Shown: positions 22,927-35,198, numbered from the stretch's first letter. The stretch: DNA of 64,000 bases from Castanea sativa (GCF_040712315.1 NC_134016.1:3883501-3947500), one strand, 5' to 3'. The notes: a model not told the origin generated them from the sequence alone. Translations and numbers: made by a program.

Positions 22927-23483
22927 GAATTGAAAGAACTTGCACCTTAGTGACGGCAAAAATGGCCAAATACCATCTTTGACGGAAATATTTAGCAGCA
23001 AAATAATTAGGGATCCACCACTTTTTTAAAACTCGATTTTGTGAAACTCGAGTTTGTTGTATAACTCGATTTTGTATCTCTACAATAGTTTCTCAAGTTA
23101 AATTTTGGAGTAGAAGATTGTTGAGGTACAAATTTTTTAGCCCTAATTTCTTTAGCCTACTCACAAAATACCCACACAAGCCCAAGAATTATTTTGAAGC
23201 CCACATAAATTAATATCTCTCACACATTACTTAAATATTCTCCATGTTATTGGGCTCCCACAAATATTTCCTACATATATAAGCCCTACAAATTACTTTT
23301 GGCCCTCTCACGAATACTACCTAGCTACTATATTCCACATATTATCCAACTTGGGTTTTCACCAAAAATGTCCATCACCTTGCTACCAACATTGGGCCAC
23401 AAAATTATGCTTCCTCCACAAAAAGCCCAAAATCATTTTAACTTGTTGGCAAGACTCAAAAAGCCCAAAAAAACCCTTTTCTA

Positions 23484-23805
23484 AGTCCGTTGCTACACGG
23501 CACCTCTAAGTCCGTTGCTACGCAACACCTCTAAGTCCGTTACTATACGGCACCTTATTAAGCCCGTTGCTACACAACACCTTACTAAGCCCGTTGTTAC
23601 ACGGCACCTCTAAGCTCGTTGCTACACGGCACCTTACTAAGCTCGTTGCTACACGGCACTCTTCTAAGCCCGTTGCTACACGGCCCGTCTAAGCCCGTTG
23701 CTACACGGCACCCTTCTAAGTCCGTTGCTACACGACACCTCTAAGTCCATTGCTACACGGCAATCTTACAAAGTCTGTTGCTACACGGCAATATCTTTAC
23801 AAAAT
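23484..23805. repeat. Tandem repeat, core TAAGCCCGTTGCTACACGGC
   Basis: About 13 units of 23-28 bp, the inverse of the array at 15462-15812. Confidence 0.95.
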
Positions 23806-24115
23806 CTCAAACTATTTCTAAAAGCCCAAATACTAATTTGGCACTATTTTACAAAGCCCAAATATTAATTTGACAAACTATTTGTAAAAGCCTAATACTA
23901 ATTTGGCAACTATTTCATAAAACCCAATATTATTTGGCAACTATTTCATAAAAGCCCAATGTCATTTTGGCAACTATTTCATAAAGCCCAATATTATTTG
24001 GCAACTATTTCCTAAAGCCCAATATTGTTTTTGCCACTATTTCTAAAAGCCCAAATACTATTTTTGGCACATGCTTACTAAACTTAAATATTATCTTAAC
24101 AATTATTTCACATAT
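23806..24115. repeat. Tandem repeat, core AAAGCCCAATATTATTTGGC
   Basis: About nine imperfect ~30-bp units, the inverse of the larger array at 13895-15450. Confidence 0.9.
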
Positions 24116-25023
24116 ACCAAATCTCTTACTCATGGGAAATATTAGTATTCATCCTTCAAGGAATACTTCTCTTGCAAAGTTTATAAAAGCCCATGAATAT
24201 CATCCATGGCAAAATTCCTCATTTTGTAGGAATAATTAGGCCCAAAGTAGCTCAAACATAAGGCCCAGCTGAACTAGCCCAGCCCAGCCCAAACTCAAGT
24301 CCCAGCAGCTGAAGCTCACGTGAGCTGATCAGCCAAAATCCAACACAAGTCAAACAGCTGGGGCCCACTGCTGTCAGGTTTGAGCTTGTCTTATCAGGTC
24401 AAAACAGGACACATGTCCATTAGGGGTTGAACCCTTCCTCCACAAGCTGAAATATTATCATTTATTATGTGACATAAAGTTGAAATAGACTTGACATAAG
24501 GCTGAAAAGACTTGACCAGAAGTTGAAAGCACTTCAGCCAGCCATCTCCTCTTTCTCCTCCAACCCATTCGGTCAAGCATCAAAGGTAGCCATGACTAGG
24601 CCATTAAAGCTCCTGAAGCAAACTGAAATCAACTCATTTTCATGCTAAAAAAATATGTATTTTTTGGTTCATGGACCAAGTACATGAACCCCTTATGGGA
24701 AAACTTAGGGAAATGTGGTTTGGAGGGCACCAAGGGAAATGTGGCTTGGGGTGATGCAACCTGCCTTTGGGAGCTTTGAATCTAGCAAGCAGCACAGTCA
24801 AGGTCATTAGCTTAATGTATGCTCTAACTCCATCAGCCAAGACTAATCAACATTAATGCTAAGTTAGAATCCAGGCTGATATTACCCAAAAACAGCAAGA
24901 GTCTTCCAAAAGGTTAAGCTTACCATTTTTAGCTAACACTCTAAGAATGAATCCCTAAGGATTTTATGAAAATTGGGGAAGATTTAGCAAAAGTTATTTG
25001 CCAATTGCCCCTTAAATCTCAAC

Positions 25024-25030
25024 TATAAAT
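25024..25030 (+). promoter_or_regulatory. TATA box of the 3-kb LTR
   Basis: TATAAAT, followed about 35-60 bp later by a purine/C-rich leader with many CAC/CTC phrases typical of plant LTR transcription starts. The opposite-orientation copy has deleted this part. Confidence 0.55.
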
Positions 25031-25627
25031 TGAGCCCTCCATTAATGCCTCAAGGGGGGGGGGGACAAGAACGTACTAAGAAACACACCCACAAAGAAAA
25101 GCTCTCACAAAAACCCTTTTGTTTCAGCTTCTCAAAATCCCAACAAAGTTCTAAGTCACAAGACTCTCATTCTCAAGCATGGAAACTGAGTTCCCTCACT
25201 CCTAGCTCAAAAAAACCTCTCTTACCTCTAGTTAAAAACATACAGCTCCTCACTAGCAGAAAGTTCCGGCAGCCCTACTATACACTCTCACTCACTGCCC
25301 ATGCTACCCACAAATGGCTCTCTCTACTCATTATATATACTACATCCAAGAGCATGCTTTGGCACCATAATGATCTTGCTGCACTAGCTGGGATCTCTCT
25401 CTCTCCCTTCATCTCACACTAAGCTTTCCTCATTATTTGCTATCATGGAACCCATGATATTTATCTATTCATGGTTATGATATAATTGTTACCATAGAAT
25501 TTTTTCCCCTCATATTATTGTATTAGAAGACTCTTCCCTAGAGCTAATGGATGATGATTCTGATGTTTCCTCTTAATCTGTGAAATATTTAAAGTTTATT
25601 TTACTGTACTGCTGAGTAACTCTTTTC

Positions 25628-25915
25628 TACAGAAACATGTCACGACTGGGTCATTTTCTGCAGAAGCACTTTGCAGCTGGGTAACCCTTTTCCGCAGATA
25701 TCACGGCTAGGTCATTTTCTGCAGAAGCACTCCGCAGCTGGGTAACTCTTTTCTGCAGAAACATATCATGGCTGGGTCATTTTCTGCAGAGATACTTTGC
25801 AACTGGGTAACTCTTTACTGTAGAAGCATATTACAGCTGGGTCATTTTCTGCGGAAACACTTTACGGCTGGGTTACTTTCTGCAGAAACCTTCTATTGCT
25901 GGGCTATTTCTTATA
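25628..25915. repeat. ~55-60-bp repeat with CTGCAGAA and CAGCTGGGT cores
   Basis: Five to six imperfect units alternate TTTTCTGCAGAAGCAC and GCAGCTGGGTAAC near the LTR 3' end. Confidence 0.85.
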
Positions 25916-26140
25916 GTATGCTTTTTAACCACACTGACATGTCCGCTGTAGAGATTGTTTATGGGCCACTCTTGTAAGTCCAAACCTAGGCCTAAGGCAT
26001 AAAAATACAGTAAATTATTTGGATCTTCGCCGATAGCCTTTGGGCCGTGCATCAAGCCCATCGTCGAGTTTCAGTTTAGGCCCCGACCCAATATAAATCT
26101 CATTTGTCAGAAAGAAAACTTTTTCGCCCCCGACAAAGAT

Positions 26141-26939
26141 TATCTCTATTGTTTATTGGCAAAGTAGAAGATTATTTTCCATTTTGGAGTATTGGTGCTA
26201 CATGTATTTTGGCATCAGCAAATACATCTAGGGTTCTATCATCACCTTCATAGAATAGATGATGTAAATGTTTGTAATATGCTCACACCAAGGCATATGG
26301 ATACAGTATCGCTACTGCCTTAAATCATTCCTTACATTCAACTTCCAAAAGTTTCTAAAAATACAAATAAGATTGCCTCATTAAAAGAAACCTAAAAAAG
26401 CCAAAATTCATATTTGCTTAGTCCGCTGGAAAAATACAGCATCATTTTCGTCTACATATTTAAATTCATCCATCCAGTTGCAAAAATTTCAGGACTAACA
26501 TATCCAAGAACTGCCCCCTCAAACAAAAAAAAAACAAAAAAAAAAACATATTCAAGAACTGTACAAGCTAATCTATCCCCGTGGGCAGACTCTGAACAAT
26601 TAAGTTTACCAAGAAGCAACTATACAAAATGTTTGTTTTTTTGTATACAAAATTTTTCAGGAAGCAACTATACAAACTATACAAATCATAAATAGTAAGG
26701 AGAACTAGGGTTTGACCAATGGTGGCCACTATCCAACCTCTGTACATCCTCTAAACTTAAGAAAAGTAAAATGCAAAGCCTAAGCTGTTTCGTAAGAGGA
26801 CTAGGAAAAGTCAACTCCAAAACTCAATTTTTTTACATAGCTAAGTCACCATTACAACTCATCAAGAATTTCTGCTTTCACAAAAATTGTAAAAAAAAAA
26901 ATTGATTAAGTATATCTAGAGTCTGCATGACAAGGTTTA
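26141..26939. other. Flank between U5-40K fragment B and nitrilase remnant 1
   Basis: No gene seen. The first 120 bp continue the U5-40K 3' flank. From about 26430 the sequence is the 3' flank of the nitrilase pseudogene, shared with 17690 and 45650. Confidence 0.6.
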
Positions 26940-28976
26940 GTCCCACTCAACCCCCAATGCCACTAAAATCTAGCTTTGCTTGAACAATTCTCTCAAAGAA
27001 TTGGAACATCAAAAAATAAATAAGATTGTTTCAGATTTGAGAGACAGTGGATCAATTCATCTTTAATGAAAAGATGCCAATACATTTCAGATTTGGCCAG
27101 TAGTCCCCAATGGTTAACAACTTGCAAGTATAAATTCTTATCTAAATCAGCTGAGAGTGACTCCCATTGGTAATTAGGTCCAGCCAGAATAGACCCGGCC
27201 GAATGGTGATATAATAACACTAACTCCAGCACATACGATTTTCTTGAGAACATAAGGATGTATCCCTCTATGTGATCCTATGTAGTTTAAACCCTGACCA
27301 ATTGATGGAGCACATCATTCAGAATTGAATGATAGGATCTAGATGGTTATTAGGTTGTAACTAGAATACAAAATACATTGACTAGTGACAGCAAATTGTC
27401 TTCCCTTTTGCAGAATTGGTTTGCAGTTAGAAGAAAGCAATCACCTTCGAGGTTAATATGGCTCATTGAAGCCAGCCATATCTCCCTTGCTTTGGCTGTA
27501 GGTCCAAAATCTACTACAATGCCTACATATGATGGCATAAGGATTAAAAAAAATAATGAAGAACTATAAATTATAAAAGGAAGCTCTTGAATATAAAGTA
27601 AGGAAATACTGAACAATAACCCACATTAAACTGTAAGAGAAATACTCGATTGTGAGAATGGTGATGGTTGTTGAATAGTTATTCTACAGATATAGCAAAT
27701 TATTTCACAAATAGCTATTGTGGGAAAAGACCTCTAGATAGCACTCCCACACAGGATTGATTGTGAATACTAGTATGAGTTTTAGAACGGCCGCCAAACA
27801 AAAAATAGCAATAAAAAAAACAAGAAGAAAGTTAGACAACCACATGAACAAGGATTTACGTGGTTTAGCAATAGCCTACATCCACGGGTGATGGTGAGAA
27901 GAAAATTTCACCAACAAAATATGGAGATTAGCACAAAGTCACTCTCACAAAGCCCCAAACCCCATATACACCCTAAAAACTCTCCCAAATACGAAGTTTA
28001 GGGCTTCACCTAAAACAAAGAGAAGTTTTTCTACTCTCTAATTGTTGCACAGCACTGCAGCCCTCTCTTTGGCTGAAAAAACATATATGTAAAAGTTGTC
28101 AGTCAGATAGAACTCCTTGTTATATTTAATTTCAAAATCGTCCTCTTGATGAATCCCAAGTCTTCAATCAAACCTAGTTTCTCAATATCCTCCTTAATAG
28201 CTTCAATCATAGCTATGTATTCAGCCTCATTGGTTGACAATGCAATAGTTGATTGTAGTGTCAACCTTCAACTCACTGGTGGTCGGCCCCTAGCTTCATG
28301 GTAGAATGAAGCTTATCTAGATCACCAACATAGTCAGAATCAACATATCTAGATACATGTCTTTCAACAAATTCATATCTCTTAGACTTCAAACCCAAAT
28401 CAGCATTCACAAATATATCTCAAGATCCATTTAACAACTTGCCAAGGACCTTTCCCATAATTTTGCATATAACGACTATCCATATTGACAGCTTGAGCAA
28501 TGCTGGGCTGTGTGTGTAACAATGCATATATGATGCTAACAAACAAATCGGTATTAGAGCTTCTTCTATCACAACAATAACAGAAAAAGGTACACAAAAA
28601 CGCACAAAAGACATTTCTTTATATTCTCCAATGTCAATGGTTAAACTGAATGACAAAAGAAAGGACATTAAACAACACAAGTTATTCTTTTACAAGTAAA
28701 ATATGACAATGAAAAAACTGAAACAATGACAGAAGGTATACCTTTAGTATCTAAGTCAGGTCCTAGAGAACCCATTATATTGTCGCAGCAGATGAGGTCA
28801 CCTATTTTCCAGATTGGAGTCTTAAATACATGCAGCAATGATCTGTCAACTGACCACTGCGCTTCACATCCAGATGCAATCGCCATTAGCTTTTGATGTT
28901 TTCCAAAATACCAGCCCAAAGAATTGAACACTACAAAATTAAAGAGTGAGTATCTACAAGTGACACCAGCTTTCAA
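26940..28976 (-). pseudogene. Nitrilase (NIT4-like) pseudogene, copy 1
   Basis: Nitrilases hydrolyse nitriles, in plants mainly beta-cyanoalanine or indole-acetonitrile. Four exon-like blocks lie in the right order on the minus strand. Block one (28976-28740) has SLGWYFGKHQKLM and PIWKIGDLICCDNIM, matching the LGKHRKLMPT and KIGxxICWEN nitrilase motifs; the catalytic Lys and Cys are present but the usual CWE reads CCD. It ends before a GT donor. Block two (about 27537-27395) has [20 protein letters not shown] and [10 protein letters not shown]. Block three (about 27215-27160) has SILAGPNYQWESLSADLD. Block four (about 27000-26955) has RIVQAKLDFSGIGG then a stop. The first exon with the catalytic Glu is not seen, and a copia fragment sits between blocks one and two. 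Confidence 0.85.
27760..28600 (-). mobile_element. Ty1/copia fragment (RNase H end plus LTR-like flank)
   Basis: Minus-strand text at 28597-28160 is the C-terminal part of a copia polyprotein: HTQPSIAQAVNMDSRYMQN, WQVVKWILRYI, then in broken frames STLQSTIALSTNEAEYIA and EAIKEDI, the typical RNase H end. From about 28100 down to 27760 the sequence includes the phrase GATTTACGTGGTTTAGC common in copia 3' regions. A more decayed copy lies at the same position in nitrilase copy 2 (52700-53110), so the insertion predates the duplication. Confidence 0.8.
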
Positions 28977-30904
28977 CTACTCTCAGATGTAATTGACTTT
29001 AGCTTTCAACGAGTTAAAATTTACCTGAGATTGTAGCAACATAAATTTAACCATGCTATGAATATAATTAAATGTGCTAGAGGGTGTTTTGGGTTACAAG
29101 ATACAGTAACACAGGTAGCAATAGCAAAGCTTAAAGCTCAAAACTTTGACTAGGCATAAAGTTGTTCAGCCTTGATTAGCAATTAGCAGCTATTTCTGCT
29201 TTGTTTTTGGGTAGACTGCAAAATTAGTAATGTATGTTGGGCTTTGTGGAGCTAGTTTATGTTTGATTCGGTTGACGACTCGACCCGACCTGAATAATGT
29301 TGCGTGGTTTTTAATGGGAGATTTTCTGCGACTTTGTGTGAAGTCAGTTTTGGTGAGATAAAAAGGTCTGTAGCTGTAATTTGTATTCTCTCTGATAATA
29401 GTGAAATCCTTGCAACTTTGTGGACGTAAGCAAAATTGCCGAACCACGTAAATATTGTCTTATGCGTGTAATTTTTTTTCTATAACATGTGTTTCTCTCT
29501 ATTTTTTGTTTCTCATAAGTTTAAGAATTCGTGAAAATTTCCTCCAATCTAAGCATTTTAAATTTAGCACTGATACCTGTATGTTCTATCTTTTCCCAAA
29601 AAAACTGCTACGGTGTCTTGTTTTAACTTATCACTGACAGTGAGGCTTTTAACTTAGTCGAGGCTGACTTCATTGATGGAAGTTTTAAGTCATATTTCTG
29701 AGTAATACAATCAATTTCAAAACCAAATGGTACTAATTGAATAATTGCAAATAAAATATTCATTGCCTTACCCAGGCAAATAAAACTCAATTGCCCTTAT
29801 TGTATGGGTGTGAAAATTTTGGGGGCAAAATCAGTGTCACCAAAATTTTTCCGTTAAAAAACATCATCTCTTTCTTCATTTCTTTTTCTTGGCCGCGAGA
29901 GAAAAAAAAACCGATGGCTTCAGATTTCTTCAGACTTCTCACCTCCAGTCTCGAAAATTATTGCTTTAGTAAAATCGACAATCCGTCGGGTTGTTTTCGT
30001 AATTATGAAACGTTTTGATTTCACTTTTCAATCGGAAGGAAAGAGATTTGGAAGCCAAATTTCTTCTCGACAGCGAGATGATATGTGGCGAGAGATATGA
30101 AACCATTGGGGTTTCCAGCGAGCCAGGGCAAAAGATAGAAGAAGAAAGAGTTTGAGATTTTTTAAACGCCGTTATATTATTATTATTATTATTATTATTA
30201 TTTGTCACAGCACATGATATATTTTAATATAAGAAATTATACTTTGTTGAACTATTTATTTATTTATTTAAATTTTAATTTTTTTTTATTGTAATACAAT
30301 GTTGTTGGTGTTTATTATATTTTGCAAATAAACGATAAAAAAGTCATTTATTATGAAAATCTACTGAAAATGTATAATCAATTTTCTAAAGTATTAAAAT
30401 AATTTCTAATTAAAATTTATATTTTTGTTAACTATAAATTTTGGAAAAAGAATTTAAATTAGTTTCAAATGAGTTGGAATTAATCTTAAATGAGTCCGAT
30501 GTACTTTTAAATGGACTTAAAAATAATTTTAGATTGAAGAGAAACTCGGCATAAAGTTAGAGTAGAATTGAAATCTACCTTACAACACTTGATAAAAAAT
30601 TATAATAAAATTAGTTTAATCCTTTGTTGAACTTCCATCTTAATGATATTATAAACTAGTCATAATTTGAATTGTTCTCAAGACTTACCGATCAAATGCT
30701 ATAACTAAATGAAGAAGATCTAGCATCACATCAAATCTTACCTAATTCAAATATTTTTAAAGCATATGGTTAGATTTATGAAATCATACAATACTTTTAA
30801 GGGGGGAAATATTAATATTAATATTACCACTTTATATTTTTCAAATAACCTAAAAATATTTATTTAATATAAAATTCTTCTGAAAATTCATAATTTATTT
30901 TCTA
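28977..30904. other. Intergenic duplicated flank, no gene
   Basis: The first ~800 bp match 46200-46740 and 53560-54120 (for example TTTTAAGTCATATTTCTGAG). A stretch at about 29190-29450 and another at 29790-30170 have no counterpart I can identify. From about 30210 the sequence is paralogous to 22080 onward. A (TTA)n microsatellite occupies 30174-30203. Short open frames here show no family motif. Confidence 0.5.
30174..30203. repeat. (TTA)n microsatellite
   Basis: About ten uninterrupted TTA units. Confidence 0.95.
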
Positions 30905-31312
30905 GAGCACTAGCAATGGAGGATGTAAAATAACACTTATTTACATTCTTAAACACTACTTTATTTATTTTGCCATCTCATTTTACAACTCACATAACAT
31001 TTTTCAGTTTTTATTTTTACATACAACTCATTAAAATAATATAAACTATACTAACAAATAATATAAAAGATAATACAACTCTTCCATCTCTCTACCTTTT
31101 TGTCTTTCTCTCTCTTTACCAAACCCATACACTACTTAAAATAATAACATTTAAGTTTACCACCCAGCTATAGTAAGTTGCAAATATACCAACTTACTGT
31201 AGCAAAGTGGCATAATTTTTTACAACTACATACCCCAATAGAGTGAGTTTTCAATGAATTTAGTTGTACAATAGCCACTGGGGAGGTTTTACACCTCCCA
31301 ATGCTAATGCTC
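30905..31312. mobile_element. MITE with TA target duplication (408 bp)
   Basis: The left end GAGCACTAGCAATGGAGGAT is inverted at the right end (CACCTCCCAATGCTAATGCTC). TA flanks both sides (30903-30904 and 31313-31314). The untouched local paralogue near 30380 (TTTCTAAAGTA) shows the empty site. The TA duplication suggests a Tc1/mariner (Stowaway-like) family. No coding. Confidence 0.78.
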
Positions 31313-31523
31313 TAAAGTATAGTAAAAAATTCTCATTGAAATTTATATTTGAGTTAACAATAATTTTAGTAAAAGTATTTTAAATTAAAAAGAGTTTTAA
31401 GTACTTTTAAATATACTTATAGTTTAAAATTGAAGTGAAACTCTGGCATAAAATTAGGGTAGAATTGAAGCTTATAAGACATTTAACACATTCAAAGATT
31501 AATCCTTAAGTGAACTTTCATAA

Positions 31524-31569
<46 letters not shown>
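31524..31569. repeat. (TA)n microsatellite
   Basis: About 22 TA units with one interruption (TACATA) at the left. Confidence 0.96.
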
Positions 31570-31573
<4 letters not shown>

Positions 31574-31672
31574 CTACCTGAAATTTTATATTAATTATAT
31601 TTTAAAATTTAAAGTAGTCGCAAACCAGTATGATGATGAGATTCATGGAAAAAAAAAAGTGCAATTATTAAT

Positions 31673-32255
31673 TGAAGAGGATAAAATAGGAGACGGATCT
31701 CTCTTTGTGAAGCATGACGGTACAGTATTGACATGTGGATGGTTGACGGGTCAATGTTACAAGGACACGTAGTGGACGGTTGTAACATTTGGCCTCCGTT
31801 GGTATTGATTAGGCTTTAAGGATTCCTAACCGGAATCAACTTGCATCTCGCGATAAGTCTAATATGGCTTTGCTTGATCTCCACACAAACGTGAATAAAC
31901 AAAGTTCTTGCGTTACATGTTTCACCATAATCAAAAGATTCCTATAAGGAAAAGAACTCTATAAGGTATGCAGAATCGAAGAGGTGTTATCCTAAAAGGA
32001 AAGGGTTTCCTGGCCAAGGTATGGATGATAACCCTATACCAATATAAATACCCCAAAACCCTCGTAAATCAAGGTACGCATAATTGATTCAACTCTGGCA
32101 TTTTAGGGTTGTGAAAAGTTCTAACTTGACCTTTAGAGGGTTTTTTGGCCGGCATCACACCGATGCTCTTTGATAGGTCTTTGTTTTTCATTGTGTAGGT
32201 GTTGTTTCGACTTGAGAGTGCGTGTAGCTTTCTGGTGACTTTTTCGGCATCATCA
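31673..32255 (+). repeat. 5' LTR of the gypsy element
   Basis: 583 bp, TGAAGAGGAT to GGCATCATCA. TATAAATA at 32043-32050 is the likely TATA box, followed by CCCCAAAACCC. Confidence 0.95.
32043..32050 (+). promoter_or_regulatory. TATA box in the 5' LTR
   Basis: TATAAATA, conserved in the 3' LTR near 41600. It lies about 370 bp into the LTR, consistent with the U3/R boundary. Confidence 0.7.
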
Positions 32256-32257
32256 GT

Positions 32258-32274
32258 TGGTGCCGTCTGTAGGA
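32258..32274 (+). promoter_or_regulatory. Primer-binding site
   Basis: TGGTGCCGTCTGTAGGA starts two bases after the LTR. TGGYGCCGTCTGTGGG-like primer sites are common in Tat-type gypsy elements. The matching tRNA was not determined. Confidence 0.7.
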
Positions 32275-32339
32275 AGAAGAATAATTAGCAGCACTGGAGG
32301 GTAATTAGCCTTTGCTCTATCCTTGAGACAAAAAGTTGC

Positions 32340-33794
32340 ATGGTATTCACTCGATCGATGGCAACAACCAACAATCAAGGCGACAAACCACATGCCACAG
32401 CTCTAGAGAGGCAAGTCCAAACGCTTGCGGTAGCGGTTAAGCGCCTAACCAAGCAGAATTTTGATTTAGAAGAGCAACTGCGGCAAAGGAATGCACACCT
32501 AAGTGCACCAGAGGAAGACCAGGAAGGTGCTAGCGCGGATGAAAGGAACGCGAAAGGGCCTGAAGGTAGCAACGCTCCGAGTAGATCGGAGCGGCAGGAG
32601 ACCAACCGGCCATCCATCTCCGACACCTTACCAACTTACATAGCAGCTGAGATGCAGGAGATGAGGGAACGGATAGATGTGATGATGAACGCCCTCAAAG
32701 GTTAAATCTCCAGTGACCTGGATGACCTAGTCCATAGAATAGATTTGCCTTTCACAGCGCTCGTAAGTTCATGCCCCCTTCCCCCAAAATATCGCATGCC
32801 TCAGGTGGAGAATTACGACGAATCCAAGGAACCATTGGATCACCTGGAATCTTTCAAGACCCTAATGCATCTTTAGGGTGTACCAGATGAAATCATGTGT
32901 AGGGCTTTTCCCACCACGTTGAAAGGACCTGCGAGGGATTGGTACAGTAGGCTGACGCCTAATTCCATCGGCACTTTTAAGGAATTAGGCGCACAGTTCG
33001 TATCATACTTTATCGGGAGTCACCGACATAAGAAGTCTACCGCGTGTCTGATGAACATTAGGCAACAAGAAGACGAGAATCTAAGATCATACATAGCCCG
33101 CTTTAACAAGGAAGCCCTCTCAATAGACGAGGCGGATGACAAGGTACTTGTGGTAGCGTTCACAAATGGGCTACGAAAGGGTAAGTTCCTGTTTTCTCTG
33201 TATAAGAATGACCCAAAGACTATGTCCGAAGTGTTTTATAGGGCAACGAAGTACATGAACGTAGAGGATGCCTTGCTGGCCTGAGAGGAAAAACCTAGAA
33301 AAAGGGAAAGGTAGGAAGACACACGATCGGATAAGGGACGGAAGATGGCTAGAACCGGAGAGCGACGGGAAGATTGACGACCCAAACCGCCCACGGGAAG
33401 ATTCACGAACTTCACCCCTCTCACAGCCCCAATCGACCAAGTGTTAATGCAAATCAAAGATGAAGGAACCCTAACGTTTCTTGGCAAGTTGAAGGGAGAT
33501 CCGAACAAGAGGCCAAAAGACAGATACTGCCGTTTTCATGGCGATCATGGCCACGATACAACGGATTGTTATGACTTAAAGCAGCAAATTGAAGCCCTCA
33601 TTAGGCAAGGAAGGTTGCAGAGGTTTGTGAGGAAGGAGAGAATGGATCAACTCCAGGAACAAAATCCTCGACAGGAGAACGAGCGTCCCAAACCACCTAT
33701 AGGAGATATACAGATGATTGCAGGGGGCACTACTTCTGCAGGGTCTTCCAAAAAGGCCAGAAAAACCTATTTGCGGATGGTTCAAAGTGTTTAG
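32340..33794 (+). pseudogene. gag region of the gypsy element
   Basis: Starts at ATG 32340 (MVFTRSMATTNNQGD), followed by a Lys/Glu/Arg-rich segment. A TAA at 32703 and a TAG at 32875 break the frame. From 32895 the Retrotrans_gag core is clear (LKGPARDWYSRL, then TFKELGAQFVSYF and LMNIRQQEDENLRSYIARF). After another stop near 33282 the nucleocapsid part continues to 33794 with the zinc-knuckle-like CRFHGDHGHDTTDCYDLK typical of Tat-type gag. Both early stops sit where Gln would be expected (CAA to TAA, CAG to TAG). Confidence 0.92.
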
Positions 33795-33926
33795 TTGACA
33801 GATTCCTCACTGAAAATAATGTGAAGTGATAACCCCAGCATTGGGTTTTCAGAAGAAGATGCGCGACGCCTTCACCACCCACATGACGACGCGCTCATCG
33901 TCAACATACGGGCAGGGGACTACAAC

Positions 33927-35198
33927 ATGCATCGAGTTTTGGTGGACAACGTAAGCTCAGCGGATATCCTCTACTACCCTGCGTTCCAGCAAATGGGGAT
34001 TGGTAGAGAACGACTGGTCCCAATGAATGCACCCCTTGTTGGCTTCGGAGGGACAATGCTCTACCCTCTGGGAGTCATCACGTTGTCTGTGACGGCCAAG
34101 GATTACCCACAGCAAGTAACCAAGGATGTAGCTTTTCTTGTGGTCGACTGCTCTTCTGCTTATAATGCCATTCTCGAACGACTCACTCTCAATGCATGGA
34201 AGGCTGTTACCTCGACCTACCATCTAATGGTCAAATTCCCCACCGAATACAAAGTTGGAGAGCTGTGTGGAAATCAGGTGGCTGCACGGGAATGCCACAT
34301 CGCCATGATCGAAATGGATGACCACCTACAAGCAATGAGCATTGAGGAACAGCGAACGGTGGTAGAACCGATGGAAGAGTTAAAAGAAGTACACCTGGAT
34401 GATTCTAGGCCCGAATGGACCACAAGAATCTACACCTTGGCTAGCCAAACAGTCCGACAAGCGCTCGCATTATTCCTCAAGGAAAACCAAGATGTTTTTG
34501 CATGGAGTCATGAGGATATGCCGAGGATAAATCCGTCGATCATAATTCATAGGTTGAACGTGTCACCCTTTTTCTCCCCTGTCCGACAGAAGAAACGAGT
34601 GTTCACCCTTGAACGAGATCGAGCCATAGCAGAAGAAGTACAGAAGCTACAAGAAGCGGACTTCATACGCGAGGTGTACTACACTGATTGGTTAGCAAAT
34701 GTAGTAATGGTCAAGAAGGCCAATGGAAAGTGGAGAATGTGTGTCTACTTCACAGATCTGAATAGGGCCTGCCCTAAGGATAGTTATCCACTCCCACGTA
34801 TTGATACCTTGGTAGACTCCACCGCAAGACATGAACTCTTGAGCTTCATGAATGCCTTCTCTGGCTACAACCAAATTAAATTGGATAAAGTTGATCAAGA
34901 GAAAACCTCGTTCGTAACGAGTCAGGGGCTTTTCTGCTACAAAGTAATGCCTTTCGGGCTTAAAAACGCAGGAGCCACATATCAGAGATTGATGAATAAG
35001 ATGTTCACGCACCAAATTGGCAGAAACGTGCAGGTTTACGTAGATGATATGTTGGTAAAAAGCGTGCAGGAGTCCGATCACCTGAGGGACCTCCGGGAGA
35101 CTTTCGATACTCTTCAGTCATATAAAATGAAGCTGAATCCGAGAAAAAGCGCGTTCGGAGTAACCGCAGGAAAATTCTTGGGATTTATGGTATCCTAG
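33927..35198 (+). pseudogene. Protease and reverse transcriptase of the gypsy element
   Basis: The protease core reads VLVDNVSSADILYYPAF, where related elements have D-N/G-G-S; the Gly of the active site is replaced by Val. The reverse transcriptase follows: KANGKWRMCVYFTDLNRACP, PLPRIDTLVDSTARHELLSF, then MNAFSGYNQI, MPFGLKNAGATYQRLMNKMF and the YVDDMLVKS catalytic box. The usual MDAFSGY has become MNAFSGY, replacing the first catalytic Asp, and VDFTDLN has become VYFTDLN. Both the protease and the reverse transcriptase should be inactive. A TAG at 35196-35198 ends the frame where Gln is expected before RGIEVNPEK. Confidence 0.94.

Larger units (their letters stand above)
23119..26135 (+). 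mobile_element. Solo LTR (3.0 kb) of the same family as 12837-15900
   Basis: Starts TGTTGAGGTAC, ends CGCCCCCGACA, and is flanked by a perfect 5-bp target duplication AAGAT (23114-23118 and 26136-26140). It interrupts the 3' flank of U5-40K fragment B, which resumes with ATTGTTTATTGGCAAAGTAG. Inside, in order, are the TAAGCCCGTTGCTACACGGC array, the AAAGCCCAATATTATTTGGC array, a long U3-like stretch, a TATA box and leader at about 25024, and a repeat of CTGCAGAAGCACTTTGCAGC type near the 3' end. No gag or pol. Direction is inferred from the TATA box. Confidence 0.85.

Noticed and set aside
25030..25422. 130-codon plus frame in the 3-kb LTR
   Set aside because: Ser/Thr-rich leader sequence downstream of the LTR TATA box; missing in the sister copy and without recognised domains.
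33171..34223. Minus-strand frames of 88-90 codons within gag and protease
   Set aside because: Overlap the well-supported plus-strand retroelement frames and carry no motif of their own.
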